The notes: a model not told the origin generated them from the letters alone. A stretch of 63,257 nt of DNA from Ideonella sp. A 288 (GCF_002198735.1 NZ_MWLO01000153.1:9590-72846), one strand, 5' to 3'. Positions 1-11,451 are shown, counted from the stretch's first letter. A program made the numbers and translations.

Positions 1-76
1 TGCGCACCGACGACAACGCCCCACCGTAGCGGCCGATGGGGGTGCGGATGGCGTCGCAGATGTAGGCGTGGGTCAT
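1..76 (-). CDS. pcaF: Acetyl-CoA acyltransferase, 3-oxoadipyl-CoA thiolase-like (partial, N-terminus only)
   Basis: Only the first 25 codons lie in the window; the gene runs off the left edge. They read MTHAYICDAIRTPIGRYGG and so on, which matches the strongly conserved start of 3-oxoadipyl-CoA thiolases of the PcaF/PaaJ type. These cleave 3-oxoadipyl-CoA to succinyl-CoA and acetyl-CoA at the end of the beta-ketoadipate or phenylacetate pathways. The catalytic Cys and His residues are outside the window, so a general acetyl-CoA acetyltransferase remains possible. No clear Shine-Dalgarno sequence precedes the ATG at 76. Confidence 0.72.
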   Translation of the reverse strand, partial: MTHAYICDAIRTPIGRYGGALSSVR

Positions 77-243
77 GGGGTGGCTCGGCGTGGTGGGTGG
101 GGCCGCCGATTCTGCCGCGCCCCTGCGCGCCGGGCAGGCGGTATCAACCCCGCCACGCCGGCCATCGTCTCCACGACACGGACCACACCGCCCGACCCCG
201 ACAGGGCCGGGTCGGCCTCCTCAGGGTGGCGGGGCCGGCAGCG

Positions 244-1404
244 TCAGCGCGCCAGGGTGCGCAGAGAGCGCCTGCGGCGCAGTGCCAGCAGCGCGCCACC
301 CGCCAGCAGCGTGGCCCAGGTGGCGGGCTCCGGCACCGGGGTCGTCACGAAGCTGGCCTTGTACAGGCCCAGGTTGCCGATGTTGACCGCCTGGCTGCCC
401 AGCAGGTTGGCCCCCTGCAGGAACCGCACGGTGTAGTTGCCGTTGGCCAGCGCCGCCACGTCCAGCGTGTAGCCGCCGTTGGCGTCGGTCGTGGTCGAGC
501 CCAGCACGCTGTTGCCGGCATTGACGATCTGCACGGTCAGGCCGGTGAGCCCTTCGCCGTAGGTGTAGCTGCCGAGCGCGGGGTCTTGCCAGGCGTAGCC
601 CCACACGTACTCTGCGGCGCTGTCGAAGCGGTCGCCGAAGTGCTGCACCTGCGTGACGTTGCCCGCCGTCCAGCCCGCCGCCATACCGATGCCCAGTTCG
701 GTGAACGACGCGCTGAGCATGCTGTTGCGGTGCCCCGGCGGCGACTGGATGCCGTTGGCGGTGTTGCCCCAGTCGACCGCGAAGCCGGCGTGCTGGTAGG
801 CCGTGTTGTTGGGGAAGTTGGCGGCGATGTTCTCACCCACCGTGGCCGCGTTCACGTAGCCGGCGTCGGTGAAGCGCTGGAAGCTGAAGTTGGCATAGGG
901 CGGCACGGCGTGCGGGCTGGCGCTGGTGCCCGCGTCGGCCACCACGAGGTTGGCATAGCCCAGCGACGACTGGCCCAGGTTACCGTTCCAGGCGAAGGGG
1001 TGCAGCGTGTTGGTACCGGCCAACTGCGACCACTGGAACAACAGGTTGCCGGGCTTGACGTGGAAAAAGTCCATCGCACTGGCGGCAGGGTTGCCCGGCG
1101 CCAGGTTCTGCCAGAAGTTGGCCGACCATGCCGTGCCGTCGGCCCCGGCGGCGGACGTGGACGGGGTGATGCTCGACGACAAGGTCGCCTGGCTGACCCC
1201 CAGCATGCGCGACAGCTCGCCCTGCGGGTCGGCTCGGAAACGGTTGATCAGCTCGAAGCTCTGCTGCTCGGACACGGTGGGCGCGCGCGTCCCCGGGGTG
1301 ATCTGCGCGTGGGCCGAGACGCCGCACACGGCGATCAGGGCGGCCAGCGGCGCATGCATCCGACAACCGGTGCGACGGACGACGCTCTCGAGGGGGTTGC
1401 GCAT
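244..1404 (-). CDS. CAP (SCP-like) domain protein with PEP-CTERM sorting signal
   Basis: A 386-residue exported protein. After a signal peptide (hydrophobic core LAALIAVCGVSAHA) comes a CAP/SCP-like domain with the typical blocks HPFAWNGNLGQSSLGYA, GENIAANF and GHRNSML. A short carboxypeptidase-regulatory-like beta domain (STTTDANGGYTLDV) follows. The C-terminus is a PEP-CTERM signal: VPEPATW, a hydrophobic helix, then RRRR. Proteins of this class are recognised by an exosortase and released to the surface or extracellular matrix. The ATG at 1404 is chosen because AGGA lies 8 nt upstream; the ATG at 1359 would also keep the signal peptide. Substrate or partner is unknown. Confidence 0.85.
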   Translation of the reverse strand: MRNPLESVVRRTGCRMHAPLAALIAVCGVSAHAQITPGTRAPTVSEQQSFELINRFRADPQGELSRMLGVSQATLSSSITPSTSAAGADGTAWSANFWQNLAPGNPAASAMDFFHVKPGNLLFQWSQLAGTNTLHPFAWNGNLGQSSLGYANLVVADAGTSASPHAVPPYANFSFQRFTDAGYVNAATVGENIAANFPNNTAYQHAGFAVDWGNTANGIQSPPGHRNSMLSASFTELGIGMAAGWTAGNVTQVQHFGDRFDSAAEYVWGYAWQDPALGSYTYGEGLTGLTVQIVNAGNSVLGSTTTDANGGYTLDVAALANGNYTVRFLQGANLLGSQAVNIGNLGLYKASFVTTPVPEPATWATLLAGGALLALRRRRSLRTLAR

Positions 1405-1703
1405 GAATTCGATCCTGCCAAAGCTAACGGCGAAGATGATGACATCAACCCAGCGCCGCCACCCCCCTTGATCAGGGGGGGCGCGCCGACCGCTGCGGTG
1501 CCATCGCCACCAGGGCCGCATGTGAAGGACGTCACGGCCACGCGGCGCCCGCCACCGGTGGGTCGGGGCCGGCAGCGCTGGCGAGGGGGCCGCACTCAAT
1601 TGCGCGGGTGCCCTGCCGATATCCCACGGGTCGGGTTTCGAAACCCGATCGGCTGCCCCCCTGTGCAGCGCCACGGCCTCATCAAAAGAAAACCTCGACC
1701 CCC
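1405..1703. promoter_or_regulatory. Divergent intergenic region with two palindromes
   Basis: These 299 bp separate the PEP-CTERM gene (minus) from the histidine kinase operon (plus), so they should hold both promoters. Two dyads stand out. One is a near-palindrome around 1463-1482, C-rich, TTGATCAG, then G-rich. The other is a perfect 18-bp palindrome at 1631-1648, TCGGGTTTCGAAACCCGA, 55 bp before the kinase start. Either could be a regulator binding site or a hairpin. No T-run follows, so I do not call them terminators. Confidence 0.45.
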
Positions 1704-4891
<3,188 letters not shown>

Positions 4892-4895
<4 letters not shown>

Positions 4896-6082
4896 GTGCC
4901 GTGCTGCAAGCCCCAGGTCCGGCCTGCGGCGCCGGTGGGGCGGTGGTGCCACTCCACGACGACGCCGCCGCGCGTCCCACGGTGCTGGTGGTGGACGACA
5001 CGCCCGCCAACCTGCACCTGCTGACCCAGGTGCTGAACAAGCAATACCGCGTGCAACTGGCCACGTCGGGTGCCAAGGCGCTGGCGATCGCGCAACGCGA
5101 GCCGCCCGACCTGATCGTGCTGGACGTGATGATGCCCGAGATCGACGGCTACGAGGTCTGCCGACGCCTCAAGGCCGACCCGCGCACATGCCACGTGCCG
5201 GTGCTCTTCCTCACCGCGCTGGCCCGGCCCGAAGACGAGACAAGGGGCTTCGAGGCCGGCGGTGCCGACTTCGTGCACAAGCCCTTCAACCCGGCCACGG
5301 TGCTGGCCCGGGTGCGCACCCAACTGACGCTGAAGGCGGCGCAGGACGCGTTGCGCCATCGCAACCACCAGCTCAGCGGCGAACTCGACGCGCGCCGGTG
5401 CGAGGTGGAGCGACTGCGCGACACGACGCTGTTCGTGATGGTCGGCCTGGCCGAGTTCCGCGACAGCGACACCGGCTACCACATCCAGCGCACGCAGGAG
5501 TACGTGCGCACGCTGGCCACCTGGCTGGCGGCCCAGCCCGACAGCCCGCCCGAGCTGACGCCGGAGGCCATCGACGAACTGGCCAAGGCCGCACCGCTGC
5601 ACGACATCGGCAAGGTGGCCATCCCGGACGGTGTGCTGCTCAAGCCGGGCAAGCTGACGGCCGATGAGTGGGAGGTGATGAAGACACACGCCTCGCACGG
5701 TGCCGACCTGCTGCAGCGAGCCATCGACCGGCTCGAAGGCGCGGCCGGCCCGATGCTGCACTACGGCAAGCAGATCGCCCGTCACCACCATGAGCGATGG
5801 GACGGCAGCGGCTACCCGGACGGACTGGCCGGCCCCCAGATTCCGCTGGCGGCACGGTTGATGGCCGTGGCCGATGTCTACGACGCCTTGATCAGCCGTC
5901 GGCCCTACAAGGGGCCGATGAGCCATGCCGACGCGATGGCCTTCATCCGCGCCGGCGCCGGCTCGCACTTCGACCCCCGCATCGTCGCGGCGCTGGACGC
6001 CTGCGAACAGACCGTGATCGACATCGGCGCGCGCTGGCGCGACGGCGGCGACGCGGCAACGCACCCGAAAGAATCCCCATGA
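4892..6082 (+). CDS. Response regulator with HD-GYP domain (c-di-GMP phosphodiesterase-like)
   Basis: A 396-residue two-domain regulator. The N-terminal receiver has [11 protein letters not shown], the phospho-acceptor in [15 protein letters not shown], and a conserved Lys in VHKPFNP. The C-terminal HD-GYP domain has HDIGK (His near 237) and the signature [14 protein letters not shown], with DVYDAL downstream. HD-GYP proteins hydrolyse cyclic di-GMP to pGpG or GMP. The start overlaps the kinase stop and the stop overlaps the next start (both ATGA), so this is the probable output of the kinase. All key metal ligands look intact, so the enzyme should be active. Confidence 0.92.
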
Positions 6083-7359
6083 AGACCACCCTCTGCGCTG
6101 CGCTCCTGGCGGCCGCGTGCGCGCCCGCGGCCGCCGTCGACCTCGCCTGGTCGGGTTTCGCCACGCTGGGCTATGCCCGGTCGGACGCGCCCTACACCTA
6201 CCAGCGAAGCATCGATCGAAACGGCACCTTCGCCCGCGACAGCGTGCTGGCCGGGCAGCTCGACATGCGCCTGACACCCCAGTGGTCCGCGACCGTGCAG
6301 GCCAAGGCCGCGCCGGCATTGAACGCCGACCACCGCTGGGACCTCACCGCCAGCTGGGCCTTCGTCGCCTGGCGGCCGAACGACGACTGGCTGTTGCGCG
6401 CCGGGCGCCTGCGCGTGCCGCTGTTCCTTTATTCCGAGACGCAGGACGTCGGCGCCGCCAACGACATGGCCCGGACACCGAACGAGATGCACGCGATCAC
6501 GCCCACGCCGGATTTCACCGGCCTGTACGCCACGCGCAACTGGACCCTGGGCGACCGCGAGATCACCGTCGACGGCTACTCCGGCTTCGCGAACATGACC
6601 TATCGGCAATGGTCGCGCGAAGGCATGGGGACCGGCCTGGCCGCCGGGGCCCGGTTCACCGACGTGCGGGTGCGCTCCACCGGCCTCGTGCTCACCGTCC
6701 GCGAACCCGATGCCTTGTGGCGTGCCGGCATCCACAAGACGAACACCCGGCGGGCCGGCAACCAACCGATGGCCGTGCGCTTCCCGCGGGTGACCCTGGC
6801 ACCCGGCATCGGCTATTGGCAGGTCGACGACGCCCTGCCCGGCCCCGGGGTCGACTACGTTCCGAGCATCGAGAACCTGCTGTTCACCGTCGGTGCCGAA
6901 CTGCAACTCGGCAACGGCTGGCGCGTGGCCGGCGAACTGGGCCGCGCCCGACAGTTCGACACCGAGCTCGGCGCCGACGCGACCGCCGGCTACCTGGCGC
7001 TGTTCAAGTCCATCGACCGCTTCACGCCCTACGTCAGCGTCAGCCGCATGCTGAGCAGCCGCAGCCAGCGCGAGTGGTACGACCGGCTGTCGCAGGCCAC
7101 GATGCCGTCCTTCGTGCCGGGCGCGGCGCAGATCGTCGCCGCACAGCGCGCCGCAGCAGACCTGCAGACCGTCTTCGACCAGCATTCGATCGGCATTGGC
7201 ATGTCGTACCGATTGGACGCCAGTTCCAAGCTGAAGGCGGAATGGATGCGCACCAGCATCGGCAAGACATCGTCGATGGTGGACGTGCCGCCGGGCGGGG
7301 CCTCGCCGAGCGGGACGCATGTGAACGTGATCTCGGTCAACTACAGCGTTGCGTTCTGA
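6079..7359 (+). CDS. Putative outer-membrane beta-barrel (porin-like) protein
   Basis: A 426-residue protein with a clear signal peptide ([19 protein letters not shown]) followed by alternating amphipathic strands (for example DLAWSGFATLGYARSD and HVNVISVNYSVAF) and a C-terminal Phe. These are typical of outer-membrane beta-barrels, which insert through the Bam complex and end in an aromatic residue. It overlaps the HD-GYP gene by ATGA, so its expression is coupled to the signalling pair. The ligand is unknown. The small binding protein encoded next suggests the set may sense or import a small anion or metabolite. Confidence 0.7.
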   Translation: MKTTLCAALLAAACAPAAAVDLAWSGFATLGYARSDAPYTYQRSIDRNGTFARDSVLAGQLDMRLTPQWSATVQAKAAPALNADHRWDLTASWAFVAWRPNDDWLLRAGRLRVPLFLYSETQDVGAANDMARTPNEMHAITPTPDFTGLYATRNWTLGDREITVDGYSGFANMTYRQWSREGMGTGLAAGARFTDVRVRSTGLVLTVREPDALWRAGIHKTNTRRAGNQPMAVRFPRVTLAPGIGYWQVDDALPGPGVDYVPSIENLLFTVGAELQLGNGWRVAGELGRARQFDTELGADATAGYLALFKSIDRFTPYVSVSRMLSSRSQREWYDRLSQATMPSFVPGAAQIVAAQRAAADLQTVFDQHSIGIGMSYRLDASSKLKAEWMRTSIGKTSSMVDVPPGGASPSGTHVNVISVNYSVAF

Positions 7360-7369
7360 GGAGGCCACC

Positions 7370-7792
7370 ATGACGAGCCTTCGCAACCTGATCCTGCTGC
7401 TGTGGGTGCTGATGGCGCTGCCGGTTGGCGCCGCGGATGTCGACGGCATCGTCGTCATCGCGCACCCGTCGGTCGGTCGACTCGACCTGGCCACCGTGCA
7501 GCGGCTGTACACCGGCCGCGCGATCGAAGTCGCGGGCGTGCCGGTGTCGGTGGTCAATCTGTCCGCCGGCAACCCGATGCGGGACCGCTTTCTCTCGACG
7601 GTCCTGAACCAGGACAACGACCGCTACGTCGCCTACTGGACCGTGCGCCGCCACGTCGGCAAGGGCGTGCCGCCGCGCGAGCTGAAGGGCAGCGCCGAGG
7701 TGATCGACCACGTGCTGGCCACGCCAGGCGGCATCGGCTACATCGGCGCGGCCGACCTGCGACCCGGGCTGAACGTGGTGCTCCGCCCCTGA
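7370..7792 (+). CDS. Small periplasmic phosphate-binding-like (PBP-like) protein
   Basis: A 140-residue exported protein with a signal peptide (NLILLLWVLMALPVGAA) and a single-lobe PBP-like fold. DGIVVIAHPSVGRLDL and YTGRAIEVAGVPVSVVNL resemble short PstS-like domains, and TPGGIGYIGAADL is a typical anion-loop and Gly-rich block. A GAGGAGG Shine-Dalgarno overlaps the porin stop and sits 5 nt before the ATG at 7370. No ABC transporter genes are nearby, so a sensory role as ligand-binding partner of the kinase is more likely than uptake. A short GCCCC/GGGGC hairpin at its 3' end lacks a T-run. Confidence 0.72.
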   Translation: MTSLRNLILLLWVLMALPVGAADVDGIVVIAHPSVGRLDLATVQRLYTGRAIEVAGVPVSVVNLSAGNPMRDRFLSTVLNQDNDRYVAYWTVRRHVGKGVPPRELKGSAEVIDHVLATPGGIGYIGAADLRPGLNVVLRP

Positions 7793-7910
7793 CGGGGCAT
7801 CGGATCGCCATCCGCCTGCGCCGACCTCGGACGCCCCGGGCCGCGGCGCTCCGGCGCGTTGACCTTGCCGGCCCGAACGTTCCGGCACGGAACCTGGCAC
7901 AGAACCCGGA

Positions 7911-8477
7911 TCAGGCCGCCCTGGCCTGCGGCACCGCGCGCAGCAGCGCCTCGAGGTGCGGCAGGTGGGCGGGGCGGGCGGCAGGCGTGGCGCGCGGCAG
8001 CCAACCCTCCCCGGCGCCGAACAGGCGCAGCAGGTCGACGTGGGGCCTTGCACCGGCATCGACGGCATGGGCCACGCCGGCCGGCAGCGCCAGCCAGTCG
8101 CCAGGCCCGATCAGCAGCGCCGCCCAGCCAGCGCGCGACGGGTCGCGAAAGGTGTAGAGCAACTGCCCCTGCAGCACCACGCGAAGCTCGACCTCGTCGT
8201 GCACATGCAGGTCCACCGCCTCGCGCCATCTCGGCGAACTCATCGCTGCGGCCGGGCGCAGATGGGCCAGGTCGGTGCGTGCCGTGCCGAACCGGCGTTC
8301 CAGCGAACACAGTTCGCCCGCGTAGGTCAGCAGGGGCGTGGCCGACAGGGGCGACTTGCGCAGGTGCCAGCGCCCCGCCTCGACGCCCATTGCGTGAAGC
8401 AGGCGCTGGATGTCCGACGGGTCGCTGAGATCGTCGGTGGGCTGGCCGTCGACGTCGAAGAGTTGCAGGCGATGCAT
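7911..8477 (-). CDS. mtnD: Acireductone dioxygenase-like cupin
   Basis: A 188-residue cupin. The metal-binding set of acireductone dioxygenases (HxHxxxE then His) is present in LHVHDEVELRVVLQGQ, followed by GPGDWLALPAGVAHAVD and a VDLLRLFG block matching the family. The family oxidises 1,2-dihydroxy-3-keto-5-methylthiopentene in methionine salvage; Fe or Ni decides the product. An AGGAG lies 8 nt before the ATG at 8477. No other mtn gene is adjacent. Divergence from the usual HxHxxDEVRF block leaves some doubt about the exact substrate. Confidence 0.8.
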   Translation of the reverse strand: MHRLQLFDVDGQPTDDLSDPSDIQRLLHAMGVEAGRWHLRKSPLSATPLLTYAGELCSLERRFGTARTDLAHLRPAAAMSSPRWREAVDLHVHDEVELRVVLQGQLLYTFRDPSRAGWAALLIGPGDWLALPAGVAHAVDAGARPHVDLLRLFGAGEGWLPRATPAARPAHLPHLEALLRAVPQARAA

Positions 8478-8792
8478 GGCATGTCTCCTGGTGACTCGTC
8501 GCCTCGAACCGCGGGCGATTCATGGGCCTGAGTTTTGCGCGGAGCCTGCCGCTCTGCAAAGACAATTTCGTTCGATCGATCTGCCGGCACGGCCGTTTTC
8601 TCGACAAGGGGGCCGTGGCCCATGCCCGGGCCGCGGGTGAACCCCGGCAGACCTGCCGCTGGCGACGGATGCGCCGTCGACATGCCGCGCACGGGGCGTG
8701 TTGCGCTCGGGATGGCCCCCGCGAGGGCGGCTTGCCGAGTGGCCGAACCACCGTTCGCGCGGCCGCCGAGCTGCCAGCCGATCCGACCCGCC
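8478..8792. other. Non-coding stretch between mtnD-like gene and tRNA terminator
   Basis: I see no convincing gene here. Open frames on both strands lack conserved sequence and ribosome-binding sites. It should contain the promoter of the acireductone-dioxygenase-like gene. The remainder is the original chromosomal DNA downstream of the tRNA-Lys operon, now separated from it by the integrated element. Confidence 0.5.
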
Positions 8793-8839
8793 AGAATGAA
8801 AAAAGCACCTGGCGCTTGTGGCGCAAGGTGCTTCATTCA
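8793..8839 (-). terminator. Rho-independent terminator, originally of the tRNA-Lys operon
   Basis: On the minus strand, AGCACCT and AGGTGCT arms with inner GCGC/GCGC pairing form a strong hairpin followed by six T residues. It lies 11 bp outside the left repeat. Before insertion of the element it would have ended the minus-strand tRNA-Lys transcript, whose intact copy is now 14.4 kb away at 23248-23412. This supports 8850 as the true chromosome/element junction. Confidence 0.85.
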
Positions 8840-8849
8840 AACCGAAATC

Positions 8850-8898
8850 TGGTGGGCCCTGAAGGATTCGAACCTTCGACCAACGGATTAAGAGTCCG
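8850..8898. repeat. attL: 49-bp duplication of tRNA-Lys(CTT) 3' end
   Basis: Exactly 49 bp identical to 23248-23296, diverging immediately on both sides. It corresponds to the tRNA from the anticodon stem through the T-arm and acceptor strand to the encoded CCA. The anticodon arm (CGGACTCTTAATCCG) has the short inverted symmetry that tyrosine integrases use as crossover site. The 5' half of the tRNA is missing here, so this copy cannot make a functional tRNA. It marks the left end of the element, 104 bp from the integrase start. Confidence 0.93.
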
Positions 8899-9002
8899 AA
8901 ACTGGCTCACTCTGAAACGGGCCGTTCTCACTCTGTAGACCTGCGCTTTCTTTGGTATCGAGCGCGCGTCAATTTGTACGTGTAGGCATAGAATCTGCCT
9001 AC
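8899..9002. promoter_or_regulatory. Integrase upstream region with repeated TGCCTACA motifs
   Basis: The octamer TGCCTACA occurs inverted at 8981-8988 and direct at 8996-9003, with two more copies just inside the integrase gene at 9008-9015 and 9076-9083. Another copy lies near the other end of the element (23157-23164). Short repeats flanking att sites at both ends are what arm-type integrase or excisionase binding sites look like. The pair at 8981-9003 also forms a dyad over the integrase start, which could allow autoregulation. Function is inferred. Confidence 0.5.
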
Positions 9003-10262
9003 ATGGATGCCTACACGACGGACCAACGGACACCCGCCAAAGTTGTCCGGCTCACAGAGAAGCGAGCGCTCGCGGTGCCTACACCGGAGCGCGGTTACAT
9101 CATCACCTGGTGCCCCATGACCAAGGGGTTCGGCGTGCGGGTCACGGCTGCCGGCGCGCGGGCCTGGGTGGCCGAGCGCCGGGTCGACGGGAAGACCGTT
9201 CGGCGCACACTCGGTAAGGTCGACGGCCGGGGCGCCATCTCGGCCGATGCCGCTCGGGGCCTGATGACCACGGTCAGCGGCGAACTGCAAAACGGCGTCG
9301 ACCGACTGGCGGACAAGCGCGAGGAACGCCGCGAGCGTGCGAAGGAATCGAACGCGGACGCGCTGACGCTGGCCGAGGCCCTGAAGACCTACACCGCCGA
9401 CAAGCGACGCGGGAAAGATGGCCTGCCACTGAAGGAACGGACGCGCGCCGACTACCTCGCCATGATCGACGCGGGGGGCGCCTCGGCCAAGGGCCGACCG
9501 AATGCCGCCGGGGAACTGTTCGCCCTCGCGGCGACTCCGCTGCACCGCATCACGGCAGACGACATCCGGCGCGTGTACGTCGCGGCAAGCAAGCGGGGGG
9601 CGCGCCGCGGGACGTATGCGATGCAAGTCCTACGCGCCGTGATGAACTGGCACGGGGTCAAGGTGGAGAACAGCCCGCTCGACAAGTCCACCGCGGGGCG
9701 GGACCGGATCGTCCTGGCGCAGGCCGTCGGGAAGCCGAACCCGATCCCGGCCGAACGCCTGCACGCGTGGTGGGCTGCCGCAACGACGGCGCGCAGCCGC
9801 GTCGCCGCCGACTACTTCCGCTTGATGCTCCTGACCGGCGCGCGCTCGGGCGAGATCCAAGGCCTCACGGTCCGCGACGTGGACCTGACCGGCGGACGTG
9901 TGCTGCTGAGGGACACCAAAAATCGCAAGGATCACACCATCCTGCTGTCGACGCACGCGAGGACGATCCTCGCGCCACACGTTGAGGGCAAACGCGCTAC
10001 TGCCCCGGTGTTCGATGTCGGCGACCCGCGCAAGACCTTGGAGACGATCAACGAAGCCGCTGGCACGAGCGTATCGCCGCACGACCTACGCGCCACGTTT
10101 GCGAGCGTTGCCGAGGAACTGTGTTCTGCCTACAGCGTGAAACGGATGCTCAACCACACCGACGGGGGCGACGTGACAGGGGCGCACTACATCGGCAAGA
10201 GCGAGACGCAGCTACGCGCCGCGTGGCAGTCGGTGGCCGACTTCATCGTGAGCGCCGAATGA
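9003..10262 (+). CDS. int: Tyrosine-type site-specific integrase
   Basis: A 419-residue tyrosine recombinase that should integrate and excise the element at tRNA-Lys. It has an N-terminal DUF4102/arm-binding-like region (GYIITWCPMTKGFGVRVT), a central SAM-like core-binding domain, and a C-terminal catalytic domain. The catalytic residues visible are Arg281 in TGARSGEIQGL, Lys in DTKNRKDHTILL, His360 and Arg363 in HDLRATF, His385 and nucleophile Tyr396 in AHYIGKSE. All are intact. The ATG at 9003 is preferred over an upstream TTG at 8952. The stop overlaps the next start (ATGA). Confidence 0.95.
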   Translation: MDAYTTDQRTPAKVVRLTEKRALAVPTPERGYIITWCPMTKGFGVRVTAAGARAWVAERRVDGKTVRRTLGKVDGRGAISADAARGLMTTVSGELQNGVDRLADKREERRERAKESNADALTLAEALKTYTADKRRGKDGLPLKERTRADYLAMIDAGGASAKGRPNAAGELFALAATPLHRITADDIRRVYVAASKRGARRGTYAMQVLRAVMNWHGVKVENSPLDKSTAGRDRIVLAQAVGKPNPIPAERLHAWWAAATTARSRVAADYFRLMLLTGARSGEIQGLTVRDVDLTGGRVLLRDTKNRKDHTILLSTHARTILAPHVEGKRATAPVFDVGDPRKTLETINEAAGTSVSPHDLRATFASVAEELCSAYSVKRMLNHTDGGDVTGAHYIGKSETQLRAAWQSVADFIVSAE

Positions 10263-10681
10263 CCCCGCGGGACGAGGCCCGTCGCCATTGGCTGGACCTG
10301 GCGGACCCGGACAGTCCGCCGTCGCCCGAGGCGATAGCGTGGCTGCGTGGCGTCGCCCTGCGCATGATCGAAGCCGACCTTCTCCCGCCACACGATCGAC
10401 GCGAGGCAGTGTTCGACGCGTCGGGTCTGCGGGGAGCGGCTGAGGATGGCACCTTACAGGTGATCCTGATCGCGCTGCGAGAGTACGAACGCACGCGGGT
10501 AACTGAACCGAGGGCTCTCAGGGGAACAACGCCCGCAGAGTTCGTTGCCGCAAGGCTCGAATGGGACAAGGGCGAGACCGTGGCGCCAGACGCCCTTAGA
10601 AAGCGGATACATCGAGCGATCGACGAACTGGGTGACGCTGAGATGAGCGCATGGTCAAGGGCAGTGCTTAAGCGGAAGTAG
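10259..10681 (+). CDS. Hypothetical element protein coupled to integrase
   Basis: A 140-residue, charged, soluble protein with no family I recognise. Its ATG overlaps the integrase stop (ATGA), so it is translated with int. The C-terminal part (PDALRKRIHRAIDELG) is helical and could be a DNA-binding or protein-contact segment; the rest alternates acidic and basic helices. A role in recombination directionality is possible from position only. No signal peptide or membrane segment. Confidence 0.75.
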   Translation: MTPRDEARRHWLDLADPDSPPSPEAIAWLRGVALRMIEADLLPPHDRREAVFDASGLRGAAEDGTLQVILIALREYERTRVTEPRALRGTTPAEFVAARLEWDKGETVAPDALRKRIHRAIDELGDAEMSAWSRAVLKRK

Positions 10682-10712
10682 ACCCACCGCACAGCGCCTA
10701 AACTACATCGGC

Positions 10713-11123
10713 ATGGCACGCTGGTTCCTGCTCCTCTCCATTTTCCTGTCGCCTTCCTCAGCCTGGGCGCGCGGTGGGCGCTGCAGTTCAATCGCTTGCA
10801 CAGCATCGGCAAGCATTGTCTTGGGTGCACTGCTTCTCCTCTTTGTCGTGTCCCTAATCAGTTCGATTCGACGACAAGGGGTTTGGAAGACCCTAGCGTC
10901 TCACCGAGTTCTGCAATGGTTCGTCGGCTATGTCGGCTCGATCAGCATCCTGGCAGGGGGCGCGGGTGTCGCGCACAGGTTCTTGGGTAAGGAGGCCTCC
11001 GCAATTTGGGTTGCGGCCGTTGTGGTCGCACTGCTAGTCGGCATTCGCATGCGCACGAGGCGATTGAGGCAGACACCCCGCACGGCGCCAAGTGCCGTCA
11101 ACGCGTCGGACCCCGCCGGATAG
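10713..11123 (+). CDS. Small membrane protein of unknown function
   Basis: A 136-residue protein with an N-terminal signal-like helix (WFLLLSIFLSPSSAWA). Further hydrophobic segments follow (IVLGALLLLFVVSLISSI; GYVGSISILAGGAGVA; IWVAAVVVALLVGI), then a basic tail. It would sit in the inner membrane with up to four helices. A two-Cys pair (CSSIAC) follows the first helix. Family unknown. Base composition is less GC-rich than the flanking chromosome. Inside a mobile element, a superinfection-exclusion or host-interaction role is possible but not shown. Confidence 0.65.
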   Translation: MARWFLLLSIFLSPSSAWARGGRCSSIACTASASIVLGALLLLFVVSLISSIRRQGVWKTLASHRVLQWFVGYVGSISILAGGAGVAHRFLGKEASAIWVAAVVVALLVGIRMRTRRLRQTPRTAPSAVNASDPAG

Positions 11124-11139
11124 CTGGAGCCGCCCATAC

Positions 11140-11165
11140 GGACAGAATCGGTATCGGTTTTGTCC
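11140..11165. promoter_or_regulatory. Imperfect inverted repeat upstream of HTH gene
   Basis: GGACAgAATCGG and its imperfect complement CGgTTtTGTCC form a dyad about 60 bp before the helix-turn-helix gene at 11224. Outer arms GGACA/TGTCC match perfectly. Position and symmetry suit an operator for the element's regulator. The downstream spacing to a ribosome-binding site (AAGGGCGAAC) leaves room for a promoter. Confidence 0.4.
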
Positions 11166-11223
11166 TGACTGGCCTGCGGCCGGCCGGCACGATTCGCCCC
11201 GGCATACCAACAAGGGCGAACAG

Positions 11224-11451
11224 ATGCAAGCCGCAACCAACCAAGACCACCGCGCCGTCGACGAATTCACCTGCGCCGCCGCCGTCGGATGGTCAGTGCA
11301 CACCGTGCGCAAGGATCGCGCTGGCAAGCGCCGACTGCCGTTCTATCGCATCGGCCGATCGGTCCGGTACAACCTCGACCGCGTGTTCGAAGCGTTGAGG
11401 GAGTACGAAGTCGGCGGGCCCGCATCGTTCGCCACGAAGCCACGCCGCTGA
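11224..11451 (+). CDS. Excisionase-family helix-turn-helix protein
   Basis: A 75-residue protein that fits the HTH_17/excisionase fold. FTCAAAVGWSVHTVRKDRAG forms the helix-turn-helix. The wing is LPFYRIGRSVRYNLDRVFE, matching the usual LPxxRxGrxxrxxxxDL pattern. Such proteins either direct integrase towards excision or regulate early genes of satellites and prophages. The ATG at 11224 has AAGGGCGAAC just upstream. It is followed by a second AlpA-like gene after 17 bp, so both are probably expressed from the promoter near 11140. Confidence 0.8.
   Translation: MQAATNQDHRAVDEFTCAAAVGWSVHTVRKDRAGKRRLPFYRIGRSVRYNLDRVFEALREYEVGGPASFATKPRR

Noticed and set aside
7785-7800. Terminator after the PBP-like gene
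   Set aside because: A 5-bp GC stem without a T-run is too weak to call.
8327-8836. Open frames over the mtnD-like gene and its upstream gap
   Set aside because: They lie out of frame over a cupin with conserved motifs or lack any recognisable feature; typical chance frames in GC-rich DNA.
8850-8898. Functional tRNA-Lys at the left end
   Set aside because: Only the 3' 49 nt are present; the 5' acceptor strand and D-arm are missing, so it is the att duplicate.
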